Of a DNA stretch of 43,633 nucleotides, positions 29,176 through 42,259 are shown one piece after another. The position numbers were made by a program, and so were the translations under genes. Below the pieces are notes generated by a model. The model saw only the letters and a program-made list of their open reading frames with translations, was not told the origin of the DNA and searched no databases. The first letter of the stretch is position 1, and the number at the start of each line of letters is the position of its first letter. The stretch comes from Acidobacteriota bacterium. GTDB taxonomy: Bacteria > Acidobacteriota > Thermoanaerobaculia > Multivoradales > JAHEKO01. The stretch spans positions 1 to 43,633 of the forward strand of contig JAOTWP010000018.1 of NCBI GenBank assembly GCA_029862975.1, given 5' to 3'.

Positions 29176-31866
29176 ATGGTCCTTCACCGCGCGCAGACTA
29201 CGAGTGAGGAAGCGGGAGCCGCATCCAGACCCGCGGTTCTGGCGGCGCTGACCTCTCGGCGAGTCGGAATCCTGCTGCTGCCTTACCTCGTGCTCGTCGT
29301 CATCCACCTGCTGTCCGGCATGCAGATGGAGCAGCCGACCGTCCTCGCGGACGAGCTCGGATATCTCGGCAACGCCCGCTATCTCTCCGGGGCGGCTCAC
29401 ATGCCGGACATGCGTCAGTGCCAGTTCTACCACTTCGGATACTCGCTCTTTCTGTTGCCCGCGTTCTGGCTGTTCACGGATCCCGTTGCGATCTACAGGG
29501 CCGCCATCGTCATCAACGCGCTCCTGATGAGCTCGCTGTTCTTCCCGCTGTACTTCATCCTCAGGTCACACCTCGAAGTAGCCAACGGCGCCGCTCGTTG
29601 GATCGCTTTCGCGTGCTGCCTCTATCCGCCGCTCATCCTGTACTCGAACTTCGCCTGGGCGGAAAGCGCGTTCATCCCCCTGTACGCGGTGACCGTGGCC
29701 GTGCTCGGCAACTACCTGGTCTCCAGGTCACGTCGCGACGCGCTGCTCTTCGGCGCGCTCGCCGGGTTTCTCTACACCGTTCATCCGCGAGCGCTGCCGG
29801 TGCTCGCGGTCATCCTGGTCTCTCTGGCTGTCCTGGTTTTCCTCAGGCTCCTCCCGGTCAGCCGGGCCCTCCTGAGCGCGTCGGCGATGGCCCTGGTCTT
29901 CGCGCTCACCCGAAGCGTCAACGAACACCTCAAGGCGATCGGCTGGGGCGGCGGCGGCGAGTTCTCCGCGATCAAGCTGGCCGGGAGACTCCTTCCGGAC
30001 AGCGATTTCCCGGCCCTGGTCGAGCGGGCGATGGGCCAGCTTCTCTACCTGTCGCTGGCGTCCCACGGCCTCTTCCTGCTGGGACTCATGGCCGTGATCT
30101 GGCTGATCGTCAGGAAGCTGAGCTCCGAATCCCCGCGCCGCGTGATCGCGGATCCGCAAACCGCCGTGCCGATCTTCGTGTCGATCACGGCCGTCGGGAT
30201 CTTCGTCGCCTCGTGCACCTCGAAGCTCTACAGCCTGCACGGCTCGGAGAGCCTGCGGGGCGCCGAGTTCATCTACGGCCGTTACAACGAGGGATTTGCC
30301 GTGCTGTTCATCGCCTTCGCCCTGGCCGAGTTCTTTCGGCGCGAAGTCGAGAACCGTCAGCTGATATGGGGAGCGATCGGCGTGACCGTAGTCATCGTGT
30401 GTTTGACCGCGGTCGTCGCCGTCGAGGTCGACGACGCTCAGAGGAGACAGGTCGCCGGTCAGCAAGGAGAGGCCCCGCGAGAAGAGGTCCTGCCGTCCGA
30501 GGTGGACGGCGTCAATGTGCCCGGGGTCTACCCCCTCGTCGAACTTTTCGGCGGCTTGAAGCTCCCCCTGATCTCTCTCGTAGCAATCGCTTCGTTCCTG
30601 TTGATCGCGGTGACGACACGATTTTCCAGGCCCGGCGGTCTGGCCCTGCTGATCTTCGCCTTCGCTCTGTACTCGGTCTCCAATTACTTCCACTATCTCG
30701 TGCCTGCCAGGGTGCGGGCCCGACCGCGGCTCGGCTTCGTGACGCAGGCGGCCCGTCTCGGTCCGATCAGCGCCGTCAGCTACGATGCCGCTCATCTCGA
30801 GCCCGAGTTCCTGCACGGAATCCAGTTCTTGATGCAGGAGGCGGTCTTCGATCGCTTCGACAGTCGCAACGGAGACAAGCCCGAATCGGAGGTCGTGATC
30901 AGCGGCAACGACTGGCCGCAGGCCGAGAGTCTCGGTGCGAGCTTCATCGTGTCGGCGGGCGGCTGGAACAACGCGCTGTGGGTCCTGCCCGGCGAAACGC
31001 GTTCGCGTCTACCCGCCCCGGTCTACGAGGGCGTGATTCTGGGAGCGGCACCGGGATACCGCGTTCGGGAGTCGGGATTCCACCAGCCGGAGCGGATAGG
31101 AGGAGCTGACGGGAGATGGACGAACGGAGCCGCGACCTTGCGAGTGCCGGTGGACCCGCGAAGCCCGCCGCACCTTCTCGGGATCGAGACCATGGTCCCC
31201 GATCGAGACGGGGCCGATCTCCGGTTGCTCGCGAACGGCATCGAGCTGTGGCACCAGGAGGTTCCCGGGCTTGCGTGGTCGAAGACCTTCGACCTGCAGC
31301 AGATACCTCTGGACGACGAGCTGCTCATAGAGCTCGAGAGCGACGTCTTCACTCCCGCAGAAGACCTCGGAAGACCCGAGGATCAGCGACAGCTCGGAGT
31401 CCTGGTGCGGGCGATTCGCCTGGCCTCGCCGAGCAGCCTGGCCGGCGCGGCATCCGAGGGCCTGACCCTGGGAGCCGAGCCCGTGTTCGGCTTCGAGGAA
31501 TCCGGTTTCCTGGACCAGGAGCGCTTGAATGGCGAACCGGCCCGGTGGACCGACGGGAGCGCGACCCTGCGAGTGCCGCTCGATCCGCGGAAACCGCCCG
31601 CGGCGCTCGAGATCGAGACGGCCGCACCACTGCGGGATGAGGTCGAACTGCAGGTGATCGCCAACGGCATCGAGCTCTGGCGCGGGCGGATTCCGCCGCG
31701 GCTCTGGTCGAAGACCCTCAGCATGGAGGGGGTACCGCTCGACGATGAGCTGCTCATCGAGCTGCGATCCGACACCTTCGTCCCGGCGGAGGCCTTCGAG
31801 CGCTCGGCAGACCAGCGAAGGCTGGGAGTGATGGTGCGAGGCATTCGACTGAAGGCGCGCGAGTAG
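29176..31866 (+). CDS. GT-C-type membrane glycosyltransferase with duplicated C-terminal domain
   Basis: This 896-residue protein has about ten or more transmembrane helices in residues 25-500, and an Asp-Glu pair in the first external loop (TVLADELGYLGNARYL). The DE pair matches the catalytic loop of polyprenol-phosphate-sugar-dependent GT-C enzymes (ArnT/PMT-like). After the membrane part come two tandem copies of a domain of about 134 residues. Copy one runs from EGVILGAAPGYRVRESGF to VRAIRL, copy two from EGLTLGAEPVFGFEESGF to VRGIRLKARE. Shared phrases are ATLRVP.DPR.PP, LLANGIELW and PLDDELLIELxSD, a beta-sandwich lectin-like pattern. It probably transfers a sugar on the periplasmic side, with the repeats binding product or glycan. 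It opens the glycan locus. Confidence 0.82.
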   Translation: MVLHRAQTTSEEAGAASRPAVLAALTSRRVGILLLPYLVLVVIHLLSGMQMEQPTVLADELGYLGNARYLSGAAHMPDMRQCQFYHFGYSLFLLPAFWLFTDPVAIYRAAIVINALLMSSLFFPLYFILRSHLEVANGAARWIAFACCLYPPLILYSNFAWAESAFIPLYAVTVAVLGNYLVSRSRRDALLFGALAGFLYTVHPRALPVLAVILVSLAVLVFLRLLPVSRALLSASAMALVFALTRSVNEHLKAIGWGGGGEFSAIKLAGRLLPDSDFPALVERAMGQLLYLSLASHGLFLLGLMAVIWLIVRKLSSESPRRVIADPQTAVPIFVSITAVGIFVASCTSKLYSLHGSESLRGAEFIYGRYNEGFAVLFIAFALAEFFRREVENRQLIWGAIGVTVVIVCLTAVVAVEVDDAQRRQVAGQQGEAPREEVLPSEVDGVNVPGVYPLVELFGGLKLPLISLVAIASFLLIAVTTRFSRPGGLALLIFAFALYSVSNYFHYLVPARVRARPRLGFVTQAARLGPISAVSYDAAHLEPEFLHGIQFLMQEAVFDRFDSRNGDKPESEVVISGNDWPQAESLGASFIVSAGGWNNALWVLPGETRSRLPAPVYEGVILGAAPGYRVRESGFHQPERIGGADGRWTNGAATLRVPVDPRSPPHLLGIETMVPDRDGADLRLLANGIELWHQEVPGLAWSKTFDLQQIPLDDELLIELESDVFTPAEDLGRPEDQRQLGVLVRAIRLASPSSLAGAASEGLTLGAEPVFGFEESGFLDQERLNGEPARWTDGSATLRVPLDPRKPPAALEIETAAPLRDEVELQVIANGIELWRGRIPPRLWSKTLSMEGVPLDDELLIELRSDTFVPAEAFERSADQRRLGVMVRGIRLKARE
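31024..31857 (+). repeat. Tandem domain duplication in the GT-C gene
   Basis: Two consecutive segments of about 400 bp (near 31024-31425 and 31456-31857) encode homologous domains. Stretches such as GCGACC(T/C)TGCGAGTGCCG are nearly identical. This is an internal duplication. Confidence 0.85.
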
Positions 31867-32289
31867 CTCGGCCTGTCAACGGGTATCAGCGGCCGGCGAG
31901 CGTCTGCGTCGCAGGCCGAGGTGGTGGCGCAGCGAGCCCAGCCGTGAAGGCGGCAACGGCGAGCTGACAGGAGCCGGCCGTCGAATCAGACCGCCAGGGA
32001 TCGGATAGAATTCCCCGACGGCCAGATCGTCGTGCAACCACCCGGCGGGTCGCCGCACGCTGCGTACCGGCGGCCGACTCAGCGGAGGTCTTCTTCACAC
32101 CGACGCCCTCGAGCTTCTCGACGGGACGCTTTCCGACCGGATCGGGCGCATTCCGCCAGCGCAGAATCCTCCCTTCGATCCTCAACCTCGACACGATCGC
32201 GGTGCTCGACCCGGATCAGGAGAAATCGTGTCGGCGATCACGGGGCTGACCCAGCGTCAACATCAGCCGACCCTGCTGCCGAACAGCCG
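31867..32289. other. Intergenic stretch without recognisable gene
   Basis: This stretch lies between the GT-C gene and the first sulfotransferase. Short ORFs on both strands lack coding character and ribosome-binding sites. It may contain the sulfotransferase promoter or decayed coding sequence; I see no defined element. Confidence 0.5.
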
Positions 32290-33048
32290 ATGGCCGACGT
32301 CCAGCTGATCCACTGCTCCTATCACAAGTGCCTGACGGCCTACTACGGCCGCATCATGGATGCAGTCTTCAATCGATGCCTGCCGTGGAGCGCCGGCTAT
32401 CGCCACTACAACAGCCATCTCGAGGACTTCTACGACGGCTTCGACCGGCACCGCGTCGCGTCAGTCAACAACCGAGCCCTCGACCTCGATCGTCTGGGTC
32501 GCTTCCGGATCTCGCGATTCATCCGCGATCCGCGCGATCTGGTCGTATCCGGCTACTTCTACCACAAGCGCGGCGCCGAGCCCTGGGTGACGACCCCATC
32601 GCCAACCGACGACGACTGGTACTTCGCCAACGGCGTCGTGCCCGAGGGCATGCGAGCCACCGGACTCTCCTTCGCGCAGTATCTGCAGTCGCTACCCGAC
32701 GAGGAGGGCCTGCTGGCGGAGCTGGAGTTCCGCACGCTGCACTTCGAGTCGATGGCCGGTTGGCCGGCCGAGCACCCCGACATCATCACATACCGCTACG
32801 AGGACATCATCGGCAACGAGGCGGCGGTGTTTCGAGAGCTCTTCGAGTTCTACGGGCTGTCGCCGCTCGAACGGCGGCTTTGCAACTACTTCGCGCGGCG
32901 CTACTCGATGCGCAGACGAGCGGCAGATCCCCACATTCGCAACCCGCTGTCCGGCCAATGGAGAAAGCACTTCACGAGGCGGGTCCGACAGGCATTCGAT
33001 GCAAGGTATGCGGGTCTCGTCAACCAGCTCGGCTACCCGTCCGACTGA
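32290..33048 (+). CDS. Sulfotransferase-fold protein
   Basis: This 252-residue cytoplasmic protein has sulfotransferase nucleotide-binding elements. IHCSYHKCLTAYYGRIM fills the position of the 5'-phosphosulfate loop. FIRDPRDLVVSGYFYHK is the 3'-phosphate motif with Arg and Ser. YRYEDIIGNEAAVFRELFEFYGL is the usual downstream segment. It should transfer sulfate from PAPS to a hydroxyl or amine on a sugar or lipid. The ATG at MADVQLIHCSYHK was chosen; the ORF-track extension is low-complexity Arg/Ser sequence. It lies in the glycan locus, with the GT1-type transferase starting about 70 bp downstream. Confidence 0.85.
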   Translation: MADVQLIHCSYHKCLTAYYGRIMDAVFNRCLPWSAGYRHYNSHLEDFYDGFDRHRVASVNNRALDLDRLGRFRISRFIRDPRDLVVSGYFYHKRGAEPWVTTPSPTDDDWYFANGVVPEGMRATGLSFAQYLQSLPDEEGLLAELEFRTLHFESMAGWPAEHPDIITYRYEDIIGNEAAVFRELFEFYGLSPLERRLCNYFARRYSMRRRAADPHIRNPLSGQWRKHFTRRVRQAFDARYAGLVNQLGYPSD

Positions 33049-33118
33049 CCTCGGGCTCGGCGATCACGCGAATGTCATGAGCGACCTGACGGCGTCCGCA
33101 GCGGGAGATCGGTGAGGG

Positions 33119-34519
33119 ATGGGCGCTCGAATCCTCTGCGTAGCGGACGGCCTGGCGAGCGTCCTGTATTCGAGCGTGGAGCTCGCCCGCCGCCTGGCTG
33201 CCGCCGGCCACCGCCTGACCTTTGCCGGTCCGCCCGATACCCGCAAGCTCGTCGAGCATCACGGTCTCGGGTTCCTGCCGCTGGCGGAGAGTCGCTACCA
33301 CGACTTTCTCGAAGCCGATGCCCGCACAGGCGTGATCCAAAGACTGCTCGACCTGCGCAGCCGACGTGAGCGAGCCAAGGAGGCTCTGGCCGCAGGCGCC
33401 TTCGCGAGAGCCGCGCTCGATCTCGATCCCGATCTCCTCCTCATCAACGGAGAGATGCACGAGCACATCATCGCAGCCTCGGCCACGGGTCTGCCGACTG
33501 CCCTGATGAACACCTTCGTTTCGATCTGGAAGCGTCCCGGCCTGCCGCCTCCGCACTGCCTGGTGCGGCCCGGCGTCGGCTGGCAGGGCAGTCGCGCCGG
33601 GATCTCCTTGCTGTGGTTCGCGCTGCGGCTGCGGAAGTGGCGCAGGGGGCTGTGGCGTCGCAGCAAACGAATCGGCTGCGATCGCCTGTCCGTGCTGCGT
33701 GATCTGGCACGCGAGTCCGGCTTCGACCTGCGCGGCGAAACCGACGCTGGTCAATGGCTGATCCCCTTCACCTACCGGCGGCTGCCGGTGCTGAGCCTGC
33801 ACGCGCTGGAGTTCGAATTCCCCCATCGCCCGCCGGCCGGCGTGCACCATGTCGGTCCGATGGTGCTCGAGTCTCGTATCGATCGGCCGATGACGGAGGA
33901 AGACCGGCTGAGGCTCGATGGGATCCTGGAAGGTCGGCGGCGCTCCGCGGGAGATCGCAGGTTGATCTATGCCGGCTTCGGGTCGGTCTTTTCCGCCGAC
34001 CGCGCCTTTCTGCACCGCCTCCTCGAGATCACCGCGGAGCGGCCTCATTGGGATCTCGTGCTCAGTCTGAGCGACCGAATCGATCCCGCCGAGCTCGGCC
34101 GGCTGCCGGACGGCACGCACGTCTTCTCGTGGCTACCCCAGACGGAGGTTCTGCGTCACGCGGACGCTGCCGTGACGCACGGCGGCATCAACACGATCGA
34201 CGAGTGCGTGCTCAGCGGAGTGCCGGTGCTCGTCTACTGCGGCTTCGAAACGGATATGGGCGGCACGACCGCGCGGGTCGTGCATCACGGCATCGGCATC
34301 GCCGGCGACCGGCGGCGGGACGGGACCGGCACCATCTGCGAGCACATCGATCGCCTGCTGCACGAGACGCACTTCGCTCACACCGTAGAGCGGATGCGGC
34401 GGATCTACGCGGCCTATGCCGAAGAGCGGGTGGCGGAGAGGACCGTCGAAGCACTGCTCGGTGGGGAAGCCTCGACCGGGCCTTCCGATCGAAGCAGCGC
34501 GCGAGGTGCGGGCCGGTGA
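33119..34519 (+). CDS. GT1/UGT-type glycosyltransferase
   Basis: This 466-residue GT-B fold enzyme resembles the macrolide/UDP-glycosyltransferase group. The N-terminal half begins ILCVADGLASVLYSSVELARRL. The C-terminal donor-binding signature is HADAAVTHGGINTIDECVLSGVPVLVYCGFETDMGGTTARVV, with the conserved HGG and donor-contact acidic residue. It probably adds a sugar from a nucleotide donor to a lipid or small-molecule acceptor in the cytoplasm. Only a weak GTGAGGG precedes ATG. Its stop overlaps the flippase start (GTGA), so the two are translationally coupled, which suggests its product is a substrate of the flippase. Confidence 0.87.
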   Translation: MGARILCVADGLASVLYSSVELARRLAAAGHRLTFAGPPDTRKLVEHHGLGFLPLAESRYHDFLEADARTGVIQRLLDLRSRRERAKEALAAGAFARAALDLDPDLLLINGEMHEHIIAASATGLPTALMNTFVSIWKRPGLPPPHCLVRPGVGWQGSRAGISLLWFALRLRKWRRGLWRRSKRIGCDRLSVLRDLARESGFDLRGETDAGQWLIPFTYRRLPVLSLHALEFEFPHRPPAGVHHVGPMVLESRIDRPMTEEDRLRLDGILEGRRRSAGDRRLIYAGFGSVFSADRAFLHRLLEITAERPHWDLVLSLSDRIDPAELGRLPDGTHVFSWLPQTEVLRHADAAVTHGGINTIDECVLSGVPVLVYCGFETDMGGTTARVVHHGIGIAGDRRRDGTGTICEHIDRLLHETHFAHTVERMRRIYAAYAEERVAERTVEALLGGEASTGPSDRSSARGAGR

Positions 34520-35967
34520 ACGGCACCGCGCGACGCTTCGCCACGGGCGCGGGCTGGCTCTACGGCTACCGCTGGCTCGAGCGGCTGCTCGACTTCGTCG
34601 CGATCGTCGTGCTGGCCCGGATCCTGGCGCCGGACGACTTCGGCCTCGTCGCCATCGCCGCCTCCGTCGTCACGATCATCGAAGGACTGAGCGCTCTCGA
34701 CGTCAACAAGGCGCTGATCCGCGCGCGGGACGAGGACCGCGCGCTGTATGACAGCGCGTGGACCCTGTCCGCCATCCGGGGCTTCGCGTCGGCGCTGATC
34801 ATGATCGCGATCGCGGCTTTCGTGAGCGACGCCCGCATCGCGGGGGTGCTCTACGCGCTGGCGCTGAGCCCGATCCTGACCGCCCTCTCGAACCCGCGCT
34901 TCGTCATGTTCGAGCGCGATCTGGTCTACTCCCGGCTGGCCCTGCTCACGCTCGGCGCCAGGCTCGTCGCCTTCGCGGTGACGCTGGTCATCGCCGTCCT
35001 CTATCGCAGCTACTGGGCGCTGGTGCTCGGGATGCTCGCCGGCAGCCTGGTCGGCATGATCCTGAGCTACGCACTGCGACCCTACCTGCCGCGATTCCGC
35101 CTGGCCCGGGCGTCGGACATCTTCGGCTTCAGCGGATGGCTGTCGCTGACCAGTATCGTGACGACGCTGTCCATGGAGACCGACAAGATCATCGTCGGCC
35201 GCCTGCTCGGCGTCGCCGACGCCGGCCTCTACTTCATGACCCAGCGGGTCGGCGTGCTGCCGACGAGAGAGCTCGTCAGTCCGCTCCAGCGGATCCTCTT
35301 CCCCTCCTTCAGCGAGCTCGCCGACGATAGCGAGCGTCTCCGACGGGTGGCCTCCGAGTCGATCAACGTGCTCGGCAGCCTCAGCCTGCCGGCGGCCTTC
35401 GGTTTCGCCCTGGTCGCGAACGACTTCGTGCCGCTGGCCCTCGGCGACCAGTGGCTCGCGATCGTCCCGCTGCTCGCGATCCTGGTCCCCTACCTCGGCC
35501 TGCGCGCCACCCTGTCGATGACCCTGCCCTGCGTGATGGCGCAAGGGAAGACGAAGCTGCTGTTCTGGGTCAGCTTCGTCTACGCGCTCGTCCACCTGCC
35601 GGCCTTCATCGCCGGCACCGCCCTCTTCGGGCTGGCCGGCGCCATCTGGAGCATCGTCGCGGCCGGCGTCTTTTACTCCTACCTCAATGCCTGGTTGCTC
35701 AAGAGGACCCTCGGCATCGGGCTCGGCGAGATCCTGGCCCAGATCCGGCGGCCGCTTGCCGCGGCGGCCGTCATGGTCGGCGTCGTGCTGGCCGCCGCTA
35801 CGGCCCTGCCTTTCGAGCTCTTCTCGGCGAGCGGCTCGTGGCTCTCGTTGGCGATCAAGATCGCGGTTGGCGGCCTGGTGTTCTGCGGCGCCCTTTACTC
35901 CATGTGGCGGCTCGAGGGCCACCCACCCGGCATCGAGCAGCGCCTGCTCCAGCTGCTTTCCCGTTGA
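34516..35967 (+). CDS. Wzx-like oligosaccharide/lipid flippase (MOP superfamily)
   Basis: This 483-residue polytopic membrane protein has about 12-14 hydrophobic segments. Its beginning, GWLYGYRWLERLLDFVAIVVLARILAPDDFGLVAIA, is the classic N-terminus of polysaccharide exporters of the Wzx/RfbX type. METDKIIVGRLLGVADAGLYFM is the usual central motif. It would flip an undecaprenyl-linked or glycolipid intermediate across the inner membrane. The GTG start overlaps the preceding stop by 4 bp; the much longer ORF-track start runs through the GT1 gene in another frame. It converges on the GT4 gene with a 30-bp gap. Confidence 0.9.
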   Translation: MNGTARRFATGAGWLYGYRWLERLLDFVAIVVLARILAPDDFGLVAIAASVVTIIEGLSALDVNKALIRARDEDRALYDSAWTLSAIRGFASALIMIAIAAFVSDARIAGVLYALALSPILTALSNPRFVMFERDLVYSRLALLTLGARLVAFAVTLVIAVLYRSYWALVLGMLAGSLVGMILSYALRPYLPRFRLARASDIFGFSGWLSLTSIVTTLSMETDKIIVGRLLGVADAGLYFMTQRVGVLPTRELVSPLQRILFPSFSELADDSERLRRVASESINVLGSLSLPAAFGFALVANDFVPLALGDQWLAIVPLLAILVPYLGLRATLSMTLPCVMAQGKTKLLFWVSFVYALVHLPAFIAGTALFGLAGAIWSIVAAGVFYSYLNAWLLKRTLGIGLGEILAQIRRPLAAAAVMVGVVLAAATALPFELFSASGSWLSLAIKIAVGGLVFCGALYSMWRLEGHPPGIEQRLLQLLSR

Positions 35968-35997
35968 CCCCGACCGGCGCCCGGACCACCCTGCTCG

Positions 35998-37191
35998 TCA
36001 GTCGCCGACGAGTCGGGCGAAGGCGGAGGCGGTTCGCTCGGCGATGGCCGGCCAGGAGTGCTGCTCCGCGACCCGCCTGCCGCCCCGGGCCAGGCGGTCC
36101 CGCAGCTCGGGCTCGGCAAGCATCCGAATCACGGCCCGGGCCAGCTCGGCGGGCGCTTCCGGCGGCACCAGCAGGGCGTTGTCGCCGTCTCGAAGCAGCT
36201 CGGGCAGGCCGCCCACGGTGGTCGCCACCACCGGCAGGCCCAACGAGAGGGCGAGGTAGAGGACTCCGGATTGGCTGACGTGTCGATAGGGCATCACGAG
36301 CACGTCGGCCGCGGCGAAGTACCGGCTCACCTCCGAGAAGGGTATGTACTCGAAGCGGTGGACGGCGCCGAGTCGCGTTGCCCGGGCCTCGAGCTCGCGG
36401 CGACGTTCGGGCTTCAGCCGCACCGGATCGCCGGCCACCAGCAGCCTGGCGCCGGGTCTCACGGCCACCACCTTCGGCCAGGCTTCGAGCAGCAGGTCCA
36501 GGCCCTTGTACTCCCGGATGTAGCCGAAGAAGAGCGCGACCTCGTCCTCCGGCTCGAGGCCGAAACCGCGTCGCGCGCCCTCCCGATCGGCCGGCTCACC
36601 GGCGTCTTCGAAGAAGCCGTAGTCGCCGTGGGGTATGACGACCACCCGCCGCGGGTCGACGGCGAAGTCCTCGACGAGTCGTCTGCGGTCGAAGCCGGAG
36701 TGGGCGATGACGAGATCGGCCAGCCGGTGGACGCGCCGGTAGGCAGCCTGCTGGAAGGGAATTCGCTCGTGCGGCGTGACCACGTGCGCCGTCGCCACGA
36801 GGGGGGTTCGAAGCCGCCGCAGCAGGGAGAGGTAGACGAGTGAAACCGGGTTCGTGCAGTGGAAATGGATGACCTCCGGCCGCAGCCGTCGAGCGATCGC
36901 GGTCACGCGGAAGGCGTCGACAACGGCCTCGACCTTGCGGGCCACGCTCGAGATGGGTCCCGGCAGTCGCTGCTGCATGCGGTGGCTGAAGCCTCCGATC
37001 GCCGTGTCGAGCTCGAGCTTCGACGGCAGGTGCCGGTCCTCGAGCTCGTAGCAAGCGGCGGTCAGCAGCCTCAGCTCGTGGCCGCGCTCGGCGAGCGCGC
37101 ACGACAGACTGTAGGCGTAGTGGATCAGCCCTCCGCGGCCGAAGGTCTCGATCTCGAGTATCCGCATCGCGCGTCTCGCGGCGCCGCTCAT
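35998..37191 (-). CDS. GT4-family glycosyltransferase
   Basis: This 397-residue GT-B enzyme starts with ILEIETFGRGGLIHYAYSLSCALAERGH, whose Gly-rich loop is the acceptor-side signature. The C-terminal half holds VALFFGYIREYKGLDLLLEAW and ALSLGLPVVATTVGGLPELLRDGDNALLVPP. The latter is the GT4 donor-binding E-x7-E-like region. It should add a hexose from a nucleotide-sugar to a lipid-linked acceptor. The ATG at MSGAARRAMRIL has GGAGGAGAGG immediately upstream; the ORF track begins 32 codons earlier. It is the only minus-strand gene within the glycan locus, divergent from the NRPS gene and convergent with the flippase gene. Confidence 0.9.
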   Translation of the reverse strand: MSGAARRAMRILEIETFGRGGLIHYAYSLSCALAERGHELRLLTAACYELEDRHLPSKLELDTAIGGFSHRMQQRLPGPISSVARKVEAVVDAFRVTAIARRLRPEVIHFHCTNPVSLVYLSLLRRLRTPLVATAHVVTPHERIPFQQAAYRRVHRLADLVIAHSGFDRRRLVEDFAVDPRRVVVIPHGDYGFFEDAGEPADREGARRGFGLEPEDEVALFFGYIREYKGLDLLLEAWPKVVAVRPGARLLVAGDPVRLKPERRRELEARATRLGAVHRFEYIPFSEVSRYFAAADVLVMPYRHVSQSGVLYLALSLGLPVVATTVGGLPELLRDGDNALLVPPEAPAELARAVIRMLAEPELRDRLARGGRRVAEQHSWPAIAERTASAFARLVGD

Positions 37192-37429
37192 CCTCTCCTC
37201 CGGATGCGAAGCCGGCGAAGCCTGTCTCGCAACACCGGCTCCGGCCGTCTCGGCGACTCGAGAGCCCCGCACCGGATCTGCGGCCACTGGTGGAAGGCAT
37301 CCGAGGACTCGCGAGAGGCGAAACCGATGCCGGATGACCGCTGGGATCCTAGCACCGCCCTAGCCATGGCTCTGCCGGCACCGCCGAATACACTGGCGCT
37401 ACCAGGGAAGGCGGTTCGAGAAGCTCCTG

Positions 37430-41470
<4,041 letters not shown>

Positions 41471-41489
41471 GCGGAGGCGTCGGACCGAG

Positions 41490-42257
41490 TTGAGACAGGC
41501 CGAGCCCTGGCGATTCCCGCGGCAGAGCCACGAGCTGCTGGACCGCATCGCCGCCAGCCTTCGACCGGACCACCCGGCCCTCGAGGAGTGGTTCTCGAAC
41601 TACTGCCGGCAGCACCGGCAGCGGCTCGTGGCCGACCTCCACATCGTCGGCCGACACGTCGAGCCCGGCGCCCGAATCCTGGAGTATGGGGCGATCCCGC
41701 TGCTGATGACCGGTGCCCTGAAGGCCCTCGACTACGAGGTCAGTGCCGTCGACCTCGAGCCCGAGCGCTTCGCGACGGCGATCGCGAAGCTCGGTCTCGA
41801 CGTCAGGCGCTGCGACGTCGAGACCGAGCCGGTCCCATTCGACGCCGAGAGCTTCGACGTGGTGCTGTTCAACGAGCTCTTCGAGCATCTGCGGATCAAC
41901 CCCGTGTTCACGTTGGGTGAGGTTCACCGTGTGCTCAGGCGCGGAGGCCGGCTGCTGCTGTCGACCCCCAACCTCCGGTCCTTCCGCGGCATCCGCAACC
42001 TGGTGCTCCACAACCAGGGCCACGCCGCTTCGGCCGGCATCTACCGGCAGTACGAGAAGCTCGAGACGCTCGGCCACATGGGACACGTCCGGGAGTACAC
42101 CACGCGCGAGGTGACGGAGTTCCTCGGCCGAGTCGGCTTTCGGATCGACACCCTCATCTACCGCGGCGGCCACGGCAGGGGCCTGGTCGGCCTCGCGGAG
42201 CGGCTGGTGCCGTCGATGCGCCCCTTCTTCACGCTCGTCGCCACGAGGGGCGGCTGA
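41490..42257 (+). CDS. Class I SAM-dependent methyltransferase
   Basis: This 255-residue enzyme of the Methyltransf_11 type has a motif I variant ILEYGAIPLLMTGALK, with AIP in place of the usual GxGxG. It continues with VSAVDLEPERF (acidic end of strand 2), ESFDVVLFNELFEHLRINPV, and VLRRGGRLLLSTPNLRS. The altered glycine loop is unusual but occurs in SAM-dependent enzymes from glycan clusters. The apparent start is TTG, 20 bp after the NRPS stop, with GGAGG about 12 nt before; no upstream ATG is in frame. It probably methylates the sugar or aminoacyl product of this locus and is co-transcribed with the NRPS. Confidence 0.85.
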   Translation: MRQAEPWRFPRQSHELLDRIAASLRPDHPALEEWFSNYCRQHRQRLVADLHIVGRHVEPGARILEYGAIPLLMTGALKALDYEVSAVDLEPERFATAIAKLGLDVRRCDVETEPVPFDAESFDVVLFNELFEHLRINPVFTLGEVHRVLRRGGRLLLSTPNLRSFRGIRNLVLHNQGHAASAGIYRQYEKLETLGHMGHVREYTTREVTEFLGRVGFRIDTLIYRGGHGRGLVGLAERLVPSMRPFFTLVATRGG

Positions 42258-42259
42258 AG

